NCBI RefSeq assembly: GCF_900100785.1
Contig: NZ_FNCP01000002.1
Coordinates: 1 to 64,000, forward strand
Origin: Desulfosporosinus hippei DSM 8344
GTDB lineage: Bacteria; Bacillota; Desulfitobacteriia; Desulfitobacteriales; Desulfitobacteriaceae
Length of the DNA: 64,000 nt
Direction: 5' to 3'
Shown: in pieces, positions 26,955-35,147 of the stretch
Layout of the letters: each line of letters starts with the position of its first letter
Position numbering within the stretch: the first letter of the stretch is position 1
Position numbers and translations under genes: made by a program
Notes under the pieces: generated by a model
Told to the model about the DNA's origin: nothing
What the model saw: the letters and a program-made list of their open reading frames with translations, nothing else
Databases searched by the model: none

Positions 26955-29630
26955 ATGCCAAAGGGAAAACTTACAATATTCTTAGGAGCAGCTTACGGGG
27001 TTGGAAAAACTTATGCCATGTTAGAAGCGGCTATAGGAAGGTTGTCAGAAGGTATAGATGTCGTTGTGGGTTTCGTCGAGACTCACAGTAGAACAGATAC
27101 TGAGGCAATGGTTCAGAAATTAACGGTCATTCCTACAAGATATCTGAACTATAGGGGTAAGATTTCTCGAGAAATGGATCTGGATGCTGTCTTGACAAGG
27201 CATCCACAACTTGTCTTGATTGATGAATTGGCTCATACGAACGCAGAGGGATCACGGCATAGAAAACGTTATATGGATGTCAAAGAATTATTGTCAGAAG
27301 GCATCAATGTATATACCACAATGAATATTCAGGACTTAGAAACCTTGAATGATATCGTAGCCCAAATTACTGGCGTAACTGTAGGAGAGACAGTCCCTGA
27401 TCAGATGCTAGAGATAGCCTCCCAAATTCAGTTGATCGATATTCCCCCTGAGGAGTTAATTCAAAGGCTAAAAGATGGCAAGGTGCATGTTCCCGATCAG
27501 GAAACAGAGGGCTTTAAAAATTTCTTTCGGATGGGCAATATTAACGCTTTGAGAGAATTAGCTCTCCGCTATACTGCGCAACGCGTAGATCGTCAGCTGG
27601 AATCATATCGGAGAGTCCACGGGATCGCCGTACCCTGGCCGACGGGGGAGAAGATTTTGGTCTGCATAAGCGCCAGTCCCTTTTCAGCGCAGTTAATTCG
27701 GATAGCCAAAAGAATGACAGAGAAGGTACAAGGGGAGTTATTGGCCGTCCATGTGGAAACTCTGCGCCGCTTGCCCAGTAGTGAGGCGGAAAAAGATTCT
27801 ATGGCTAAAAATCTCCGTTTAGCGGAGGAATTAGGTGCGGAAATTATTGGTCTAACCGGGAACAGTGTTGCTGAGGCAATTTTAGAAGCAGCCAAAAAAC
27901 GTAATGTATCCCAGATAATTATTGGCAAGCCCGAGCATACCCGTTTCTGGGAGATCCTGCATGGATCCGTCGTGGACAAGGTAATTCGACAAAGTCAAGG
28001 AATTAGTATCCATGTTATCCCTGGGAATAAGCAAGAAGTAGGCCTGTCGCAAATTCATAGATTGAAGAAAAATGAAGATACTGGAGCTAAGACCCAGCAG
28101 AGGGTTTTTCCACAGACCATTCCTTATTTGGTCTCAGGCCTGATGATTACTGTCATGACCTTATTTTTTATGGTACTAACTCCTTTTTTGGGACTGGTTA
28201 ATATTTCCTTAGCATACGTACTTCCTATTCTAATCAGTGCTGCTCGCTGGGGGACTCTGCCAGCCATTGCAACGGCGTTAATGGGAACGATTGCCTTTGA
28301 TCTCTTCTTTGTCCCTCCAATTTTTAAGTTTACGGTGGCAGACCTTCGTTATCTCATCAGCTTTGCTATTTTCCTGTGGGTAGGTGTGATTACGGGAACT
28401 CTATCAGACCGCTTAAAAAAGCAAGTGAACTATTCCCGGCAAAGGCAGAACAGCATTTCTGCACTTTATTCTCTAAGCCGAGATATAGCAGCTGTCGACG
28501 ACCTAGATGCCGTCTTAGACAGTATCGTCAGTAATGTCTCCAAAACCCTAGAGGGACAAGTAATGTTGCTTTTGCCTAATGAACAGGCCCAACTTACCTT
28601 AAGAAAAAATTCCGGATCTGATAATTTCTTAGATCGGCAGGAACTTTCAGTTGCTACTTGGGTCTATGAAAGGGGACTAAAAGCAGGCAGCGGAACAGAG
28701 ACTTTGGGAACTGCTAAGGCCTTATACCTGCCACTGCGCACAGAGCAGGGAATGCAAGGAGTTCTGGGAATATATAGCATTGACCGAAAGGCGAATTTAG
28801 ATCCTGAAAGATTTCGCTTATTAGAAGCCTTTACAGGATTAGCTGCTATGGCCATTAATCGAGTCAAATTGGCGGAGCAAGCTAGAGAATCGCTTTCCTT
28901 AGTTGAATCTGAACGGTTACGCACGGCACTTTTTAATTCCCTTTCTCATGATTTGCGCACACCTCTGGCTTCTATTATCGGAGGAGTCACTGGGTTGTTA
29001 GAAGATCAAAATCTCGTCTATAGCCCCGAGGTACGCAAAGAGTTGCTAAAAACCATTCTTCATGGAGCTGAACGAATGAATCGTTTTATTAGTAACTTGT
29101 TAGATATGGCACGGTTAGAAAGTGGGATGCTGCGCTTAAAGAAAGATTGGTGTGATCTTCAAGATATTGTCGGAGTGGCAATTAAGAGATTGGGAGACAC
29201 CTTAACTCGACGACCTCTGGACATTAATATCCAGGAAAATCTGCCCTTAGTGCAGGCAGATGGAATCTTGATCGAGCAGGTGTTGGTCAACCTGCTGGAT
29301 AATGCTCTTAAGTACTCTGAAGCAGCAAGTAAAATTAAGGTATCGATCCGGCAACAAGAAAATCATCTGGAAATTGTGGTCTCTAACCGGGGCCAAAATA
29401 TTCCTGAGACAGATTTGAGCAAGGTTTTTGATAAGTTTTATCGGCTCAGTTCCCCTCTGCAAGTAAGTGGAACTGGGCTTGGACTGGCCATTTGTAAAGG
29501 ATTCATCGAAGCACATGGTGGAAACATTTGGGCCGAAAACAATAAACTCGGCGGGGTGACAATTACCTTTACTTTGCCATTAACCGACCAATTTTTGGGG
29601 ATCGTACCCGAGATGGATGAAGGGGAGTAA
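26955..29630 (+). CDS. kdpD: KdpD-type potassium-sensing histidine kinase
   Basis: 891 residues with full KdpD architecture: N-terminal KdpD nucleotide-binding domain with Walker A FLGAAYGVGKT and Walker B-like LVLIDELAHTN, a universal-stress-like domain (about 225-345), four membrane helices (about 372-480), a GAF domain (about 495-625), His in NSLSHDLRTPLASI and ATPase G box GTGLGLAICKGF. GAGGGTG precedes the ATG at 26955; an ATG 15 nt upstream is less likely. It senses K+ limitation, and c-di-AMP binding to the Usp domain is known in some homologues. Its partner regulator follows by 1 nt. kdpFABC genes are absent here. Confidence 0.93.
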   Translation: MPKGKLTIFLGAAYGVGKTYAMLEAAIGRLSEGIDVVVGFVETHSRTDTEAMVQKLTVIPTRYLNYRGKISREMDLDAVLTRHPQLVLIDELAHTNAEGSRHRKRYMDVKELLSEGINVYTTMNIQDLETLNDIVAQITGVTVGETVPDQMLEIASQIQLIDIPPEELIQRLKDGKVHVPDQETEGFKNFFRMGNINALRELALRYTAQRVDRQLESYRRVHGIAVPWPTGEKILVCISASPFSAQLIRIAKRMTEKVQGELLAVHVETLRRLPSSEAEKDSMAKNLRLAEELGAEIIGLTGNSVAEAILEAAKKRNVSQIIIGKPEHTRFWEILHGSVVDKVIRQSQGISIHVIPGNKQEVGLSQIHRLKKNEDTGAKTQQRVFPQTIPYLVSGLMITVMTLFFMVLTPFLGLVNISLAYVLPILISAARWGTLPAIATALMGTIAFDLFFVPPIFKFTVADLRYLISFAIFLWVGVITGTLSDRLKKQVNYSRQRQNSISALYSLSRDIAAVDDLDAVLDSIVSNVSKTLEGQVMLLLPNEQAQLTLRKNSGSDNFLDRQELSVATWVYERGLKAGSGTETLGTAKALYLPLRTEQGMQGVLGIYSIDRKANLDPERFRLLEAFTGLAAMAINRVKLAEQARESLSLVESERLRTALFNSLSHDLRTPLASIIGGVTGLLEDQNLVYSPEVRKELLKTILHGAERMNRFISNLLDMARLESGMLRLKKDWCDLQDIVGVAIKRLGDTLTRRPLDINIQENLPLVQADGILIEQVLVNLLDNALKYSEAASKIKVSIRQQENHLEIVVSNRGQNIPETDLSKVFDKFYRLSSPLQVSGTGLGLAICKGFIEAHGGNIWAENNKLGGVTITFTLPLTDQFLGIVPEMDEGE

Positions 29631-29631
29631 G

Positions 29632-30315
29632 ATGGAAAACAAAGGTCAGCGGATTTTGATTATTGATGACGAAACCCAAATAAGGAAATTTTTAAGGGTG
29701 GCCTTAACGAGTCATGGTTATGTGGTAAAAGATGCCAAGACGGGTAAAGAGGGTCTTGAGGAAGTTGCTATTTTCAGCCCGGACTTAGTAGTTCTAGATT
29801 TAGGGTTGCCTGATCTTGATGGGATAGAGGTAGTGCGGATACTGCGAGAATGGACAAAAGTACCTATTATCATTCTATCGGTCAATGAACAAGAGAATGA
29901 TAAGATTAAGGCTCTGGATGTTGGGGCAGATGATTATGTGACGAAACCCTTTGGCATGGGTGAATTACTGGCTCGAATTCGAGCGGCAATGCGTCATAGC
30001 AAAGGAGTAGAGGAACAGCCGGTTTTGCATTTTGCCGACTTGTCCATCGATTTTTTGCATCGACGGGTCACCAGAGATGATCAAGAGATCAAGCTTACCT
30101 TGACAGAATATGAAATTGTTAAGAATTTGGCGATTAATGCTGGAAAGGTATTAACCCACAGCTATCTACTGCGCACGGTATGGGGCCCCTCCTATGAGAA
30201 GGAAGTACAGTATTTACGGGTTTATATTGGCCAGATTAGGAGAAAGTTGGAACGTGATCCATCCCGTCCACAGCATATTATCACTGAATCAGGGGTAGGA
30301 TATCGTTTGTTGTAA
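29632..30315 (+). CDS. kdpE: KdpE-type response regulator
   Basis: 227 residues. Receiver with IIDDET, phospho-Asp in VVLDLGLPDLDG, and TKPFGMGEL. OmpR-type winged helix with LTLTEYEIVKNLAINAGKVL and EVQYLRVYIGQIRRKLE, a typical KdpE C-terminus. The ATG at 29632 follows AAGGGGAG; another at 29617 lies inside kdpD. It should activate K+ uptake genes; the immediate downstream genes encode a Ktr/Trk system, the likely local target. Confidence 0.92.
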   Translation: MENKGQRILIIDDETQIRKFLRVALTSHGYVVKDAKTGKEGLEEVAIFSPDLVVLDLGLPDLDGIEVVRILREWTKVPIIILSVNEQENDKIKALDVGADDYVTKPFGMGELLARIRAAMRHSKGVEEQPVLHFADLSIDFLHRRVTRDDQEIKLTLTEYEIVKNLAINAGKVLTHSYLLRTVWGPSYEKEVQYLRVYIGQIRRKLERDPSRPQHIITESGVGYRLL

Positions 30316-30342
30316 TACAGACACACTTGGAGGGAAAAAGAA

Positions 30343-31677
30343 TTGAACGCTTTGGGGAAATTCATGTCACCGTCTAGAGTTTTAGTCTTTGGATTTGCTC
30401 TTCTAATTCTGTTTGGGGCCTTATTGCTGACTTTGCCACAAGCAACTCAGGATGGATTGGGCTTGCCTTTTTTAAATGCAGCGTTTACAGCGACTTCGGC
30501 CGTTTGTGTTACAGGATTAGTAGTTGTGGATACGGGGACGACATTTTCGATTTTTGGGCAATGGATCATCCTTTTCCTGATTCAAGTGGGTGGGCTGGGA
30601 TTTATGACCTTTGCAACTTTGTTTGCTATGATTTTGGGAAAAAGAATTACTCTTAAGGAACGATTGTTATTGCAGGAGGCCTTAAACCAGTTTTCCGTCG
30701 AAGGGATCGTGCGCTTAACTAAGTCTATCTTGCAGATTTCCTTTGCAATTGAGGCTATTGGCGCAGTCATTCTAACCTTACGGTGGCATTCGGATTATGG
30801 TTGGAGTAAAGCATTATATTATGGTGTGTTCCATTCAATTTCTGCGTTTAATAACGCGGGTATCGATCTTTTTGGTAATTTTTCTAGCCTAACAGCTTTT
30901 GTTGGCGACCCCATCGTTAATATTACCGTCATGCTTTTGATAATTTGCGGAGGTTTGGGTTTTATTGTTATGGCAGAAATACTGCAACATCGGAAAAGGT
31001 TTAGACTTCATACAAAAATTGTCCTCCAGGTTTCTGGGGCGCTGATTTTATTGGGGGCAGTGTTTATTTTTATCATGGAGTACTCAAATCCTATGACTTT
31101 AGGGCCGCTTCCTTTAGGGACAAAGGTACTGGCAGCTTTCTTTCAATCCGTCTCTCCTCGGACGGCGGGCTTTAACACCATCAATCTGGCAGGTATGCAT
31201 GACACAACCTTGCTCTCTGTGATTGTACTCATGTTTATCGGAGCTTCTCCGGGGGGTACAGGGGGTGGAATTAAAACAACGACCTTTATTTCCATTGTTT
31301 TATCGGTATTAAGCACCTATCGCAGTGATCCTCATGTAGTTTTAGAGGGGCGGACTTTGCCTAGAGATGTCATCCAAAAGGCTTGGGCAATTACGACTAC
31401 GGCAGTAATTCTGGTTTTCTTAATCTTATCAATTCTATCCTACACGGAGAACTCAGATTTGCTAACCGTCCTTTTTGAGGTGACGTCTGCCTTTGGAACT
31501 GTGGGTCTATCCTTGGGTATTACCCCCACTCTTTCCTCTGTCGGCAAAGGGGCAATTATTTTAACCATGTTTATAGGCCGGGTTGGGCCCTTAACCTTGG
31601 CATTTGTACTTTCCCAGAAAAAGAACCAACAGACCGGACATATTAAGTACCCGGATGAACGGATTTTGATTGGGTAG
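30343..31677 (+). CDS. ktrB: Ktr/Trk-type potassium uptake channel subunit
   Basis: 444 residues. Four pore-loop repeats are visible: TSAVCVTGLVVVDTG, SISAFNNAGIDLF, SPRTAGFNTI and FEVTSAFGTVGLSLG. Each carries the selectivity-filter glycine, as in KtrB/TrkH K+ transporters. The length suits KtrB. TTG start with GGAGGG 8 nt upstream. It imports K+ with Na+ coupling or as a channel, gated by the cytosolic KtrA ring encoded next. Confidence 0.92.
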   Translation: MNALGKFMSPSRVLVFGFALLILFGALLLTLPQATQDGLGLPFLNAAFTATSAVCVTGLVVVDTGTTFSIFGQWIILFLIQVGGLGFMTFATLFAMILGKRITLKERLLLQEALNQFSVEGIVRLTKSILQISFAIEAIGAVILTLRWHSDYGWSKALYYGVFHSISAFNNAGIDLFGNFSSLTAFVGDPIVNITVMLLIICGGLGFIVMAEILQHRKRFRLHTKIVLQVSGALILLGAVFIFIMEYSNPMTLGPLPLGTKVLAAFFQSVSPRTAGFNTINLAGMHDTTLLSVIVLMFIGASPGGTGGGIKTTTFISIVLSVLSTYRSDPHVVLEGRTLPRDVIQKAWAITTTAVILVFLILSILSYTENSDLLTVLFEVTSAFGTVGLSLGITPTLSSVGKGAIILTMFIGRVGPLTLAFVLSQKKNQQTGHIKYPDERILIG

Positions 31678-31690
31678 GAGGAGAAAGATT

Positions 31691-32341
31691 TTGCGCAAAC
31701 AATTTGTAGTTATTGGCTTAGGGAGATTCGGAACCAGTGTTGCTAAAACTCTTACTTCTTTAGGGCATGAGGTTCTTGCCTTAGATAAGAACGAGCAGGC
31801 CGTTCAGTCTGTCATGCAGGATGTGACCCAAGCAGTCCAGGCCGATGCTCGAGAGGAGGACACCCTTAGAGGATTAGGGGTGCGAAATTTAGATGTTGGG
31901 GTTGTTGCAATCGGCGATGATCTGGAGGCAAATATTCTAATTACCCTGATGCTCAAAGAAATGGGTATACCCTATGTCGTGGCTAAGGCTCAGTCAGTAC
32001 AACATGGCAAGGTGTTAGAGAAAATTGGGGCAGATAAAATTGTTTATCCGGAACAAGATATGGGGATTCGCTTGGCCAACAATTTTATACGAACAAATGT
32101 CATGGATTTTATTGAGTTATCCTTAGACTACAGCATTTTTGAAATAATTGCCCCCTCAAAATTTGTGAATCAAACTCTCGGAAAATTAAACTTAAGAGCT
32201 GTCTATAAGATTAATGTGATGGCCATCAAAAAAAGTAAAGAGGAAATTGTGATTGCTCCAGGGGCCAATGCGGTGGTGGAAGAAAAAGATGTTTTAGTAA
32301 TTGTTTGCAACAAAAAAGCTCTTTCCAAGTTGCCGGACTAA
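31691..32341 (+). CDS. ktrA: KtrA/TrkA RCK gating subunit
   Basis: 216 residues. The N-terminal RCK Rossmann domain reads KQFVVIGLGRFGTSVAKTL and ALDKNEQAVQSV; the C-terminal RCK_C domain (about 135-216) follows. It binds ATP/ADP (and in some species c-di-AMP through RCK_C) to gate KtrB. The TTG at 31691 follows GGAGGAG; the frame extends 7 codons upstream into ktrB. Forms an operon with ktrB. Confidence 0.92.
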   Translation: MRKQFVVIGLGRFGTSVAKTLTSLGHEVLALDKNEQAVQSVMQDVTQAVQADAREEDTLRGLGVRNLDVGVVAIGDDLEANILITLMLKEMGIPYVVAKAQSVQHGKVLEKIGADKIVYPEQDMGIRLANNFIRTNVMDFIELSLDYSIFEIIAPSKFVNQTLGKLNLRAVYKINVMAIKKSKEEIVIAPGANAVVEEKDVLVIVCNKKALSKLPD

Positions 32342-32423
32342 TTTTTTATTATATTAACTAGCAAGAGGATATTTGTTTTTAGATACCTTTTAATGACAAT
32401 TAAAAATACGTAGAAAAATCAAA

Positions 32424-32463
32424 GGGAGGTCGCATTGAACTGAAATGTTCGTTGTGACCTCCC
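32424..32463. terminator. Bidirectional terminator between ktrA and MFS gene
   Basis: GGGAGGTCGCA pairs with TGTGACCTCCC across convergent genes. Confidence 0.7.
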
Positions 32464-32469
32464 AACTAT

Positions 32470-33876
32470 TTACTGAGCTTTAGCGTAACTCTTGCGATTA
32501 AAGGATATTACAGCAGCTGTAAGGGCAATAGCCATAGCTACTAACATAACATAATGGTAAGCAGACATGAAAGCGTCTATTTGAGAAGGATTTGGTGTAG
32601 CGACACCGCCTAAGGCATCAAATAAGGATACAGACCAAGCAATGCCAATGACCATACCTAAATTGCGAACTAAACTGTTAATTCCTCCGGCAACTCCAAG
32701 CTTTTGAGGAGGAACTGAACTCATAACGCTGCTATTGTTGGGAGATTGGAACATTCCCGCTCCTAACCCGGTAAGTATGGCACCTGGAATTATATGATAG
32801 AAGCTAGCTGATGCTGAAAGGGTAGAGAAATAGAGCAGGCCCACACCAGTGATAGTCAAACCCGTTGTGGTCAAGAATACAGGGCCGAATTTATCTGAGG
32901 CATTACCGCTTATTGGCGCTGCGATGGCCATTGTGATGGGAAAGATCATTAAGAGCATACCTGCTTGAGCCGGATCGTAGTTTAAAACACCTTGTAGGTA
33001 AAAAGGCAAAATCATATTGTTAGCAAACATAGCGATAAAGGATAACCCACCTGCCAGGTTACCGATCAGGAAGGGACGATTGCGAAATAGAGATAAATTA
33101 ATCATGGGATGGGTCACTTTGCGCTCAGTTAGAATGAATAAGATTAATAGTATGATTCCAATAATAATGCTCATGAGTACCGGTATACTTGACCAACCCC
33201 AATCTTCTCCATTGGTAATTCCGAGAAGCAGAAAGATCATTCCAAGGGTAAAGGATAAAGCACCGAGATAATCAAAGGGTTCTTTTTCTTTATTAGGTAC
33301 GTCTTTGGGAAGAACTAGGAGTACAGCAGCGAAACCAAGAAGTCCTATCGGGACATTAATGTAAAAAATGGAGCGCCAGCCCGCTAATTTAATAAGTATA
33401 CCGCCCAAGGCAGGTCCTGTCAGAGAACCCAGAGCCACAACGGTTCCCGTCAGACCTAAGGCCTTTCCTCGCTCCTTTGGGGGAAATATTGCGGTGATAA
33501 TAGCTGGGCTGTTTGACATAAGCATTGCGGCGCCTAGGGCTTGTACCACTCGAGTAGCTACCAAAAACCAGATGTTTTGAGCCAATCCACAGAGGGCGGA
33601 TCCAAGAATAAAAACTAAAAAGCCATAGCCGAAGACCTTTTTGCGTCCCATCAAATCGGCAAGACGCCCGAAGACCGGCAGTAAGCTGGTAATGGTTAGA
33701 AGGTAGGCGGTAACTACCCATTGTAAGGTAGAAAGATTGGAGTTCAGTTGATGAGAAATTGTGGGTAAGGCTACATTTACGATGCTTCCGTCTAAGGTTG
33801 CCATAAAGGTTCCTACAGCGACTGTCGCCAAGACATACCAACGATAATTCGGCGAATTCTTGATATTGTCAAACAT
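32470..33876 (-). CDS. DHA2-family multidrug MFS transporter
   Basis: 468 residues and about 14 membrane segments. Motif A GRLADLMGRKKVFGYGFLVF and motif D1-like LDGSIVNVALPTI in TM1 mark the DHA2 (EmrB/QacA) family of proton-coupled drug exporters. The ATG at 33876 follows AGGGGG at 6 nt; the frame extends 9 codons upstream without support. It lies 10 nt after the MarR gene on the same strand, so the two form a self-regulated efflux operon. Confidence 0.9.
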   Translation of the reverse strand: MFDNIKNSPNYRWYVLATVAVGTFMATLDGSIVNVALPTISHQLNSNLSTLQWVVTAYLLTITSLLPVFGRLADLMGRKKVFGYGFLVFILGSALCGLAQNIWFLVATRVVQALGAAMLMSNSPAIITAIFPPKERGKALGLTGTVVALGSLTGPALGGILIKLAGWRSIFYINVPIGLLGFAAVLLVLPKDVPNKEKEPFDYLGALSFTLGMIFLLLGITNGEDWGWSSIPVLMSIIIGIILLILFILTERKVTHPMINLSLFRNRPFLIGNLAGGLSFIAMFANNMILPFYLQGVLNYDPAQAGMLLMIFPITMAIAAPISGNASDKFGPVFLTTTGLTITGVGLLYFSTLSASASFYHIIPGAILTGLGAGMFQSPNNSSVMSSVPPQKLGVAGGINSLVRNLGMVIGIAWSVSLFDALGGVATPNPSQIDAFMSAYHYVMLVAMAIALTAAVISFNRKSYAKAQ

Positions 33877-33886
33877 GGTTATCCCC

Positions 33887-34303
33887 CTAATCGATATTAG
33901 CACTAATTCTGTTCATTAAATTGGTAAGTTGAGACCTTTCCTCTTCTGATAGTCCACGTAAGGCGTGTTCCAGGGCTTCACGAGCCAGAGGTTTGAGAGA
34001 GGCCTCAATTTCTTGGCCTTCTTTTGTCAGGTAAATTAGAGAAACTCGTCTGTCCCCGGAATCAGCTTGGCGACGAATCAAACCGCGTTGCTCCAGTTTA
34101 TCGAGAATTCTAGTGATCGTAGGTTGATCCTTATAACTTCGCTCAGCTAATTCCCTTTGAGAAATGCCATCCTCTACCCACAACCATTTTAGTAATGGCC
34201 ATTGCTCGTGTGTAACATTATAGGGTTTTAATGCTTTAGCAAGGTTATTCTTCATTTTTGAGTTAGTTTTGCCGATAATAAATCCTAAATTCTCTTCGAA
34301 AAT
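33887..34303 (-). CDS. MarR-family regulator, probable ATT start codon
   Basis: 138 residues if started at the ATT at 34303-34301. The winged HTH reads GISQRELAERSYKDQPTITR followed by ILDKLEQRGLIRR, with the wing DSGDRRVSLIYLT. From the first ATG (34255) the protein would be only 122 residues and lose helix 1 of the dimer domain. The frame stays open upstream as FEENLGFIIGKTNSKMKNNL, which fits a MarR helix 1. GGAGGA lies 6 nt before the ATT, and no ATG/GTG/TTG/CTG is available before the in-frame TGA. It controls the MFS gene and itself through the palindromes at 34322-34369. Confidence 0.85.
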   Translation of the reverse strand: MFEENLGFIIGKTNSKMKNNLAKALKPYNVTHEQWPLLKWLWVEDGISQRELAERSYKDQPTITRILDKLEQRGLIRRQADSGDRRVSLIYLTKEGQEIEASLKPLAREALEHALRGLSEEERSQLTNLMNRISANID

Positions 34304-34321
34304 GTGAATTCCTCCTCAATT

Positions 34322-34341
34322 AATATTGTTGCAACAATATT
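34322..34341. promoter_or_regulatory. MarR operator 1
   Basis: A perfect 20-bp palindrome (AATATTGTTG and its complement) 20 nt upstream of the marR start codon. The TTGTTGCAACAA core is a typical MarR-family site. Confidence 0.8.
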
Positions 34342-34355
34342 TGTCTAAATAAAAT

Positions 34356-34369
34356 ATTGTTGCAACAAT
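34356..34369. promoter_or_regulatory. MarR operator 2
   Basis: ATTGTTGCAACAAT, the same core as operator 1, centred 31 bp away (three helical turns), allowing two dimers on one face. Confidence 0.8.
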
Positions 34370-34477
34370 TATTTTAAAGTGTATCACTCGTAATAGGAGT
34401 AATCAAGAGATTTTAATGCTGTGACGCTTATTTGATGGAGTTTGCCTTATTGGAGGTTAGGGGAATAAAAGAAAAAA

Positions 34478-34516
34478 ACCACCCCACCTAAAAGGGTTTC
34501 CGTTAGGAGGGATGGT
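34478..34516 (-). terminator. Terminator of yggT
   Basis: ACCACCCCACCTAA (34478-34491) pairs with TTAGGAGGGATGGT (34503-34516) with two mismatches; on the minus strand it runs into seven T. Confidence 0.75.
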
Positions 34517-34592
34517 AATTCTCATGCCTGAATAGTCGTTAAAAAGCAAATTCCATTAGGAGAGGAGATACGAAACCAATCTACAGGTTATA

Positions 34593-34940
34593 TTAATGAA
34601 GATCGGGTTTTGAGGATGATTTGCTGATCTCAATTAACTTTACAATTCCCCAAGCAATAATTGCGTAAACAATCATGGCAATAATGGTGGTTGGCTCTAA
34701 GATTGATTGAGTTTCAATACCTTTAGTAACAGCAGGTGGGAAAATACCATTAAAGGGAACTAAGAAGGCTTGGGATACTGAATATATAAAGGAAACAAAG
34801 GGGCTTTTGGGATTTGCTCCCAGAAGTTTAAAAACCAGACGGAAGGCAAATAAAACTTCCAAGACACCTAAGATATAATAAACAATATTCTTGGCTTTTA
34901 AATAATCGGGGTTAGTTTTTATATCATTAACTTCGTTCAT
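34593..34940 (-). CDS. YggT-family membrane protein
   Basis: 115 residues with two or three hydrophobic helices (about 22-42, 55-70, 80-105). The family motif FRLVFKLLGANPKSPFVSFI and SQAFLVPFNGIFPP is clear. YggT proteins are implicated in cell shape, division or osmotic tolerance in other bacteria, without an agreed mechanism. GGAGGG precedes the ATG. Single-gene unit. Confidence 0.85.
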   Translation of the reverse strand: MNEVNDIKTNPDYLKAKNIVYYILGVLEVLFAFRLVFKLLGANPKSPFVSFIYSVSQAFLVPFNGIFPPAVTKGIETQSILEPTTIIAMIVYAIIAWGIVKLIEISKSSSKPDLH

Positions 34941-35147
34941 TAGGAACCCTCCATTAATAATTTATAGTATTTTTATCTTTCCATTTTTAAATACTTACTA
35001 TTACATCTAGAGCAGATTTAATAAAAAAATATGGACTGGTAATCCCACCTAAACCCATTGCCCTGGTATACAAACAAGTAGAACTGTACATAAATAGGGA
35101 ATTTAATGGGCAAAATTTTTTCAGTAATGTTAGAAGGGAGATAGGAA

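Noticed and set aside
33389-33841. 150-codon minus-strand ORF
   Set aside because: Out-of-frame overlap with the clear MFS transporter; composition is not protein-like.
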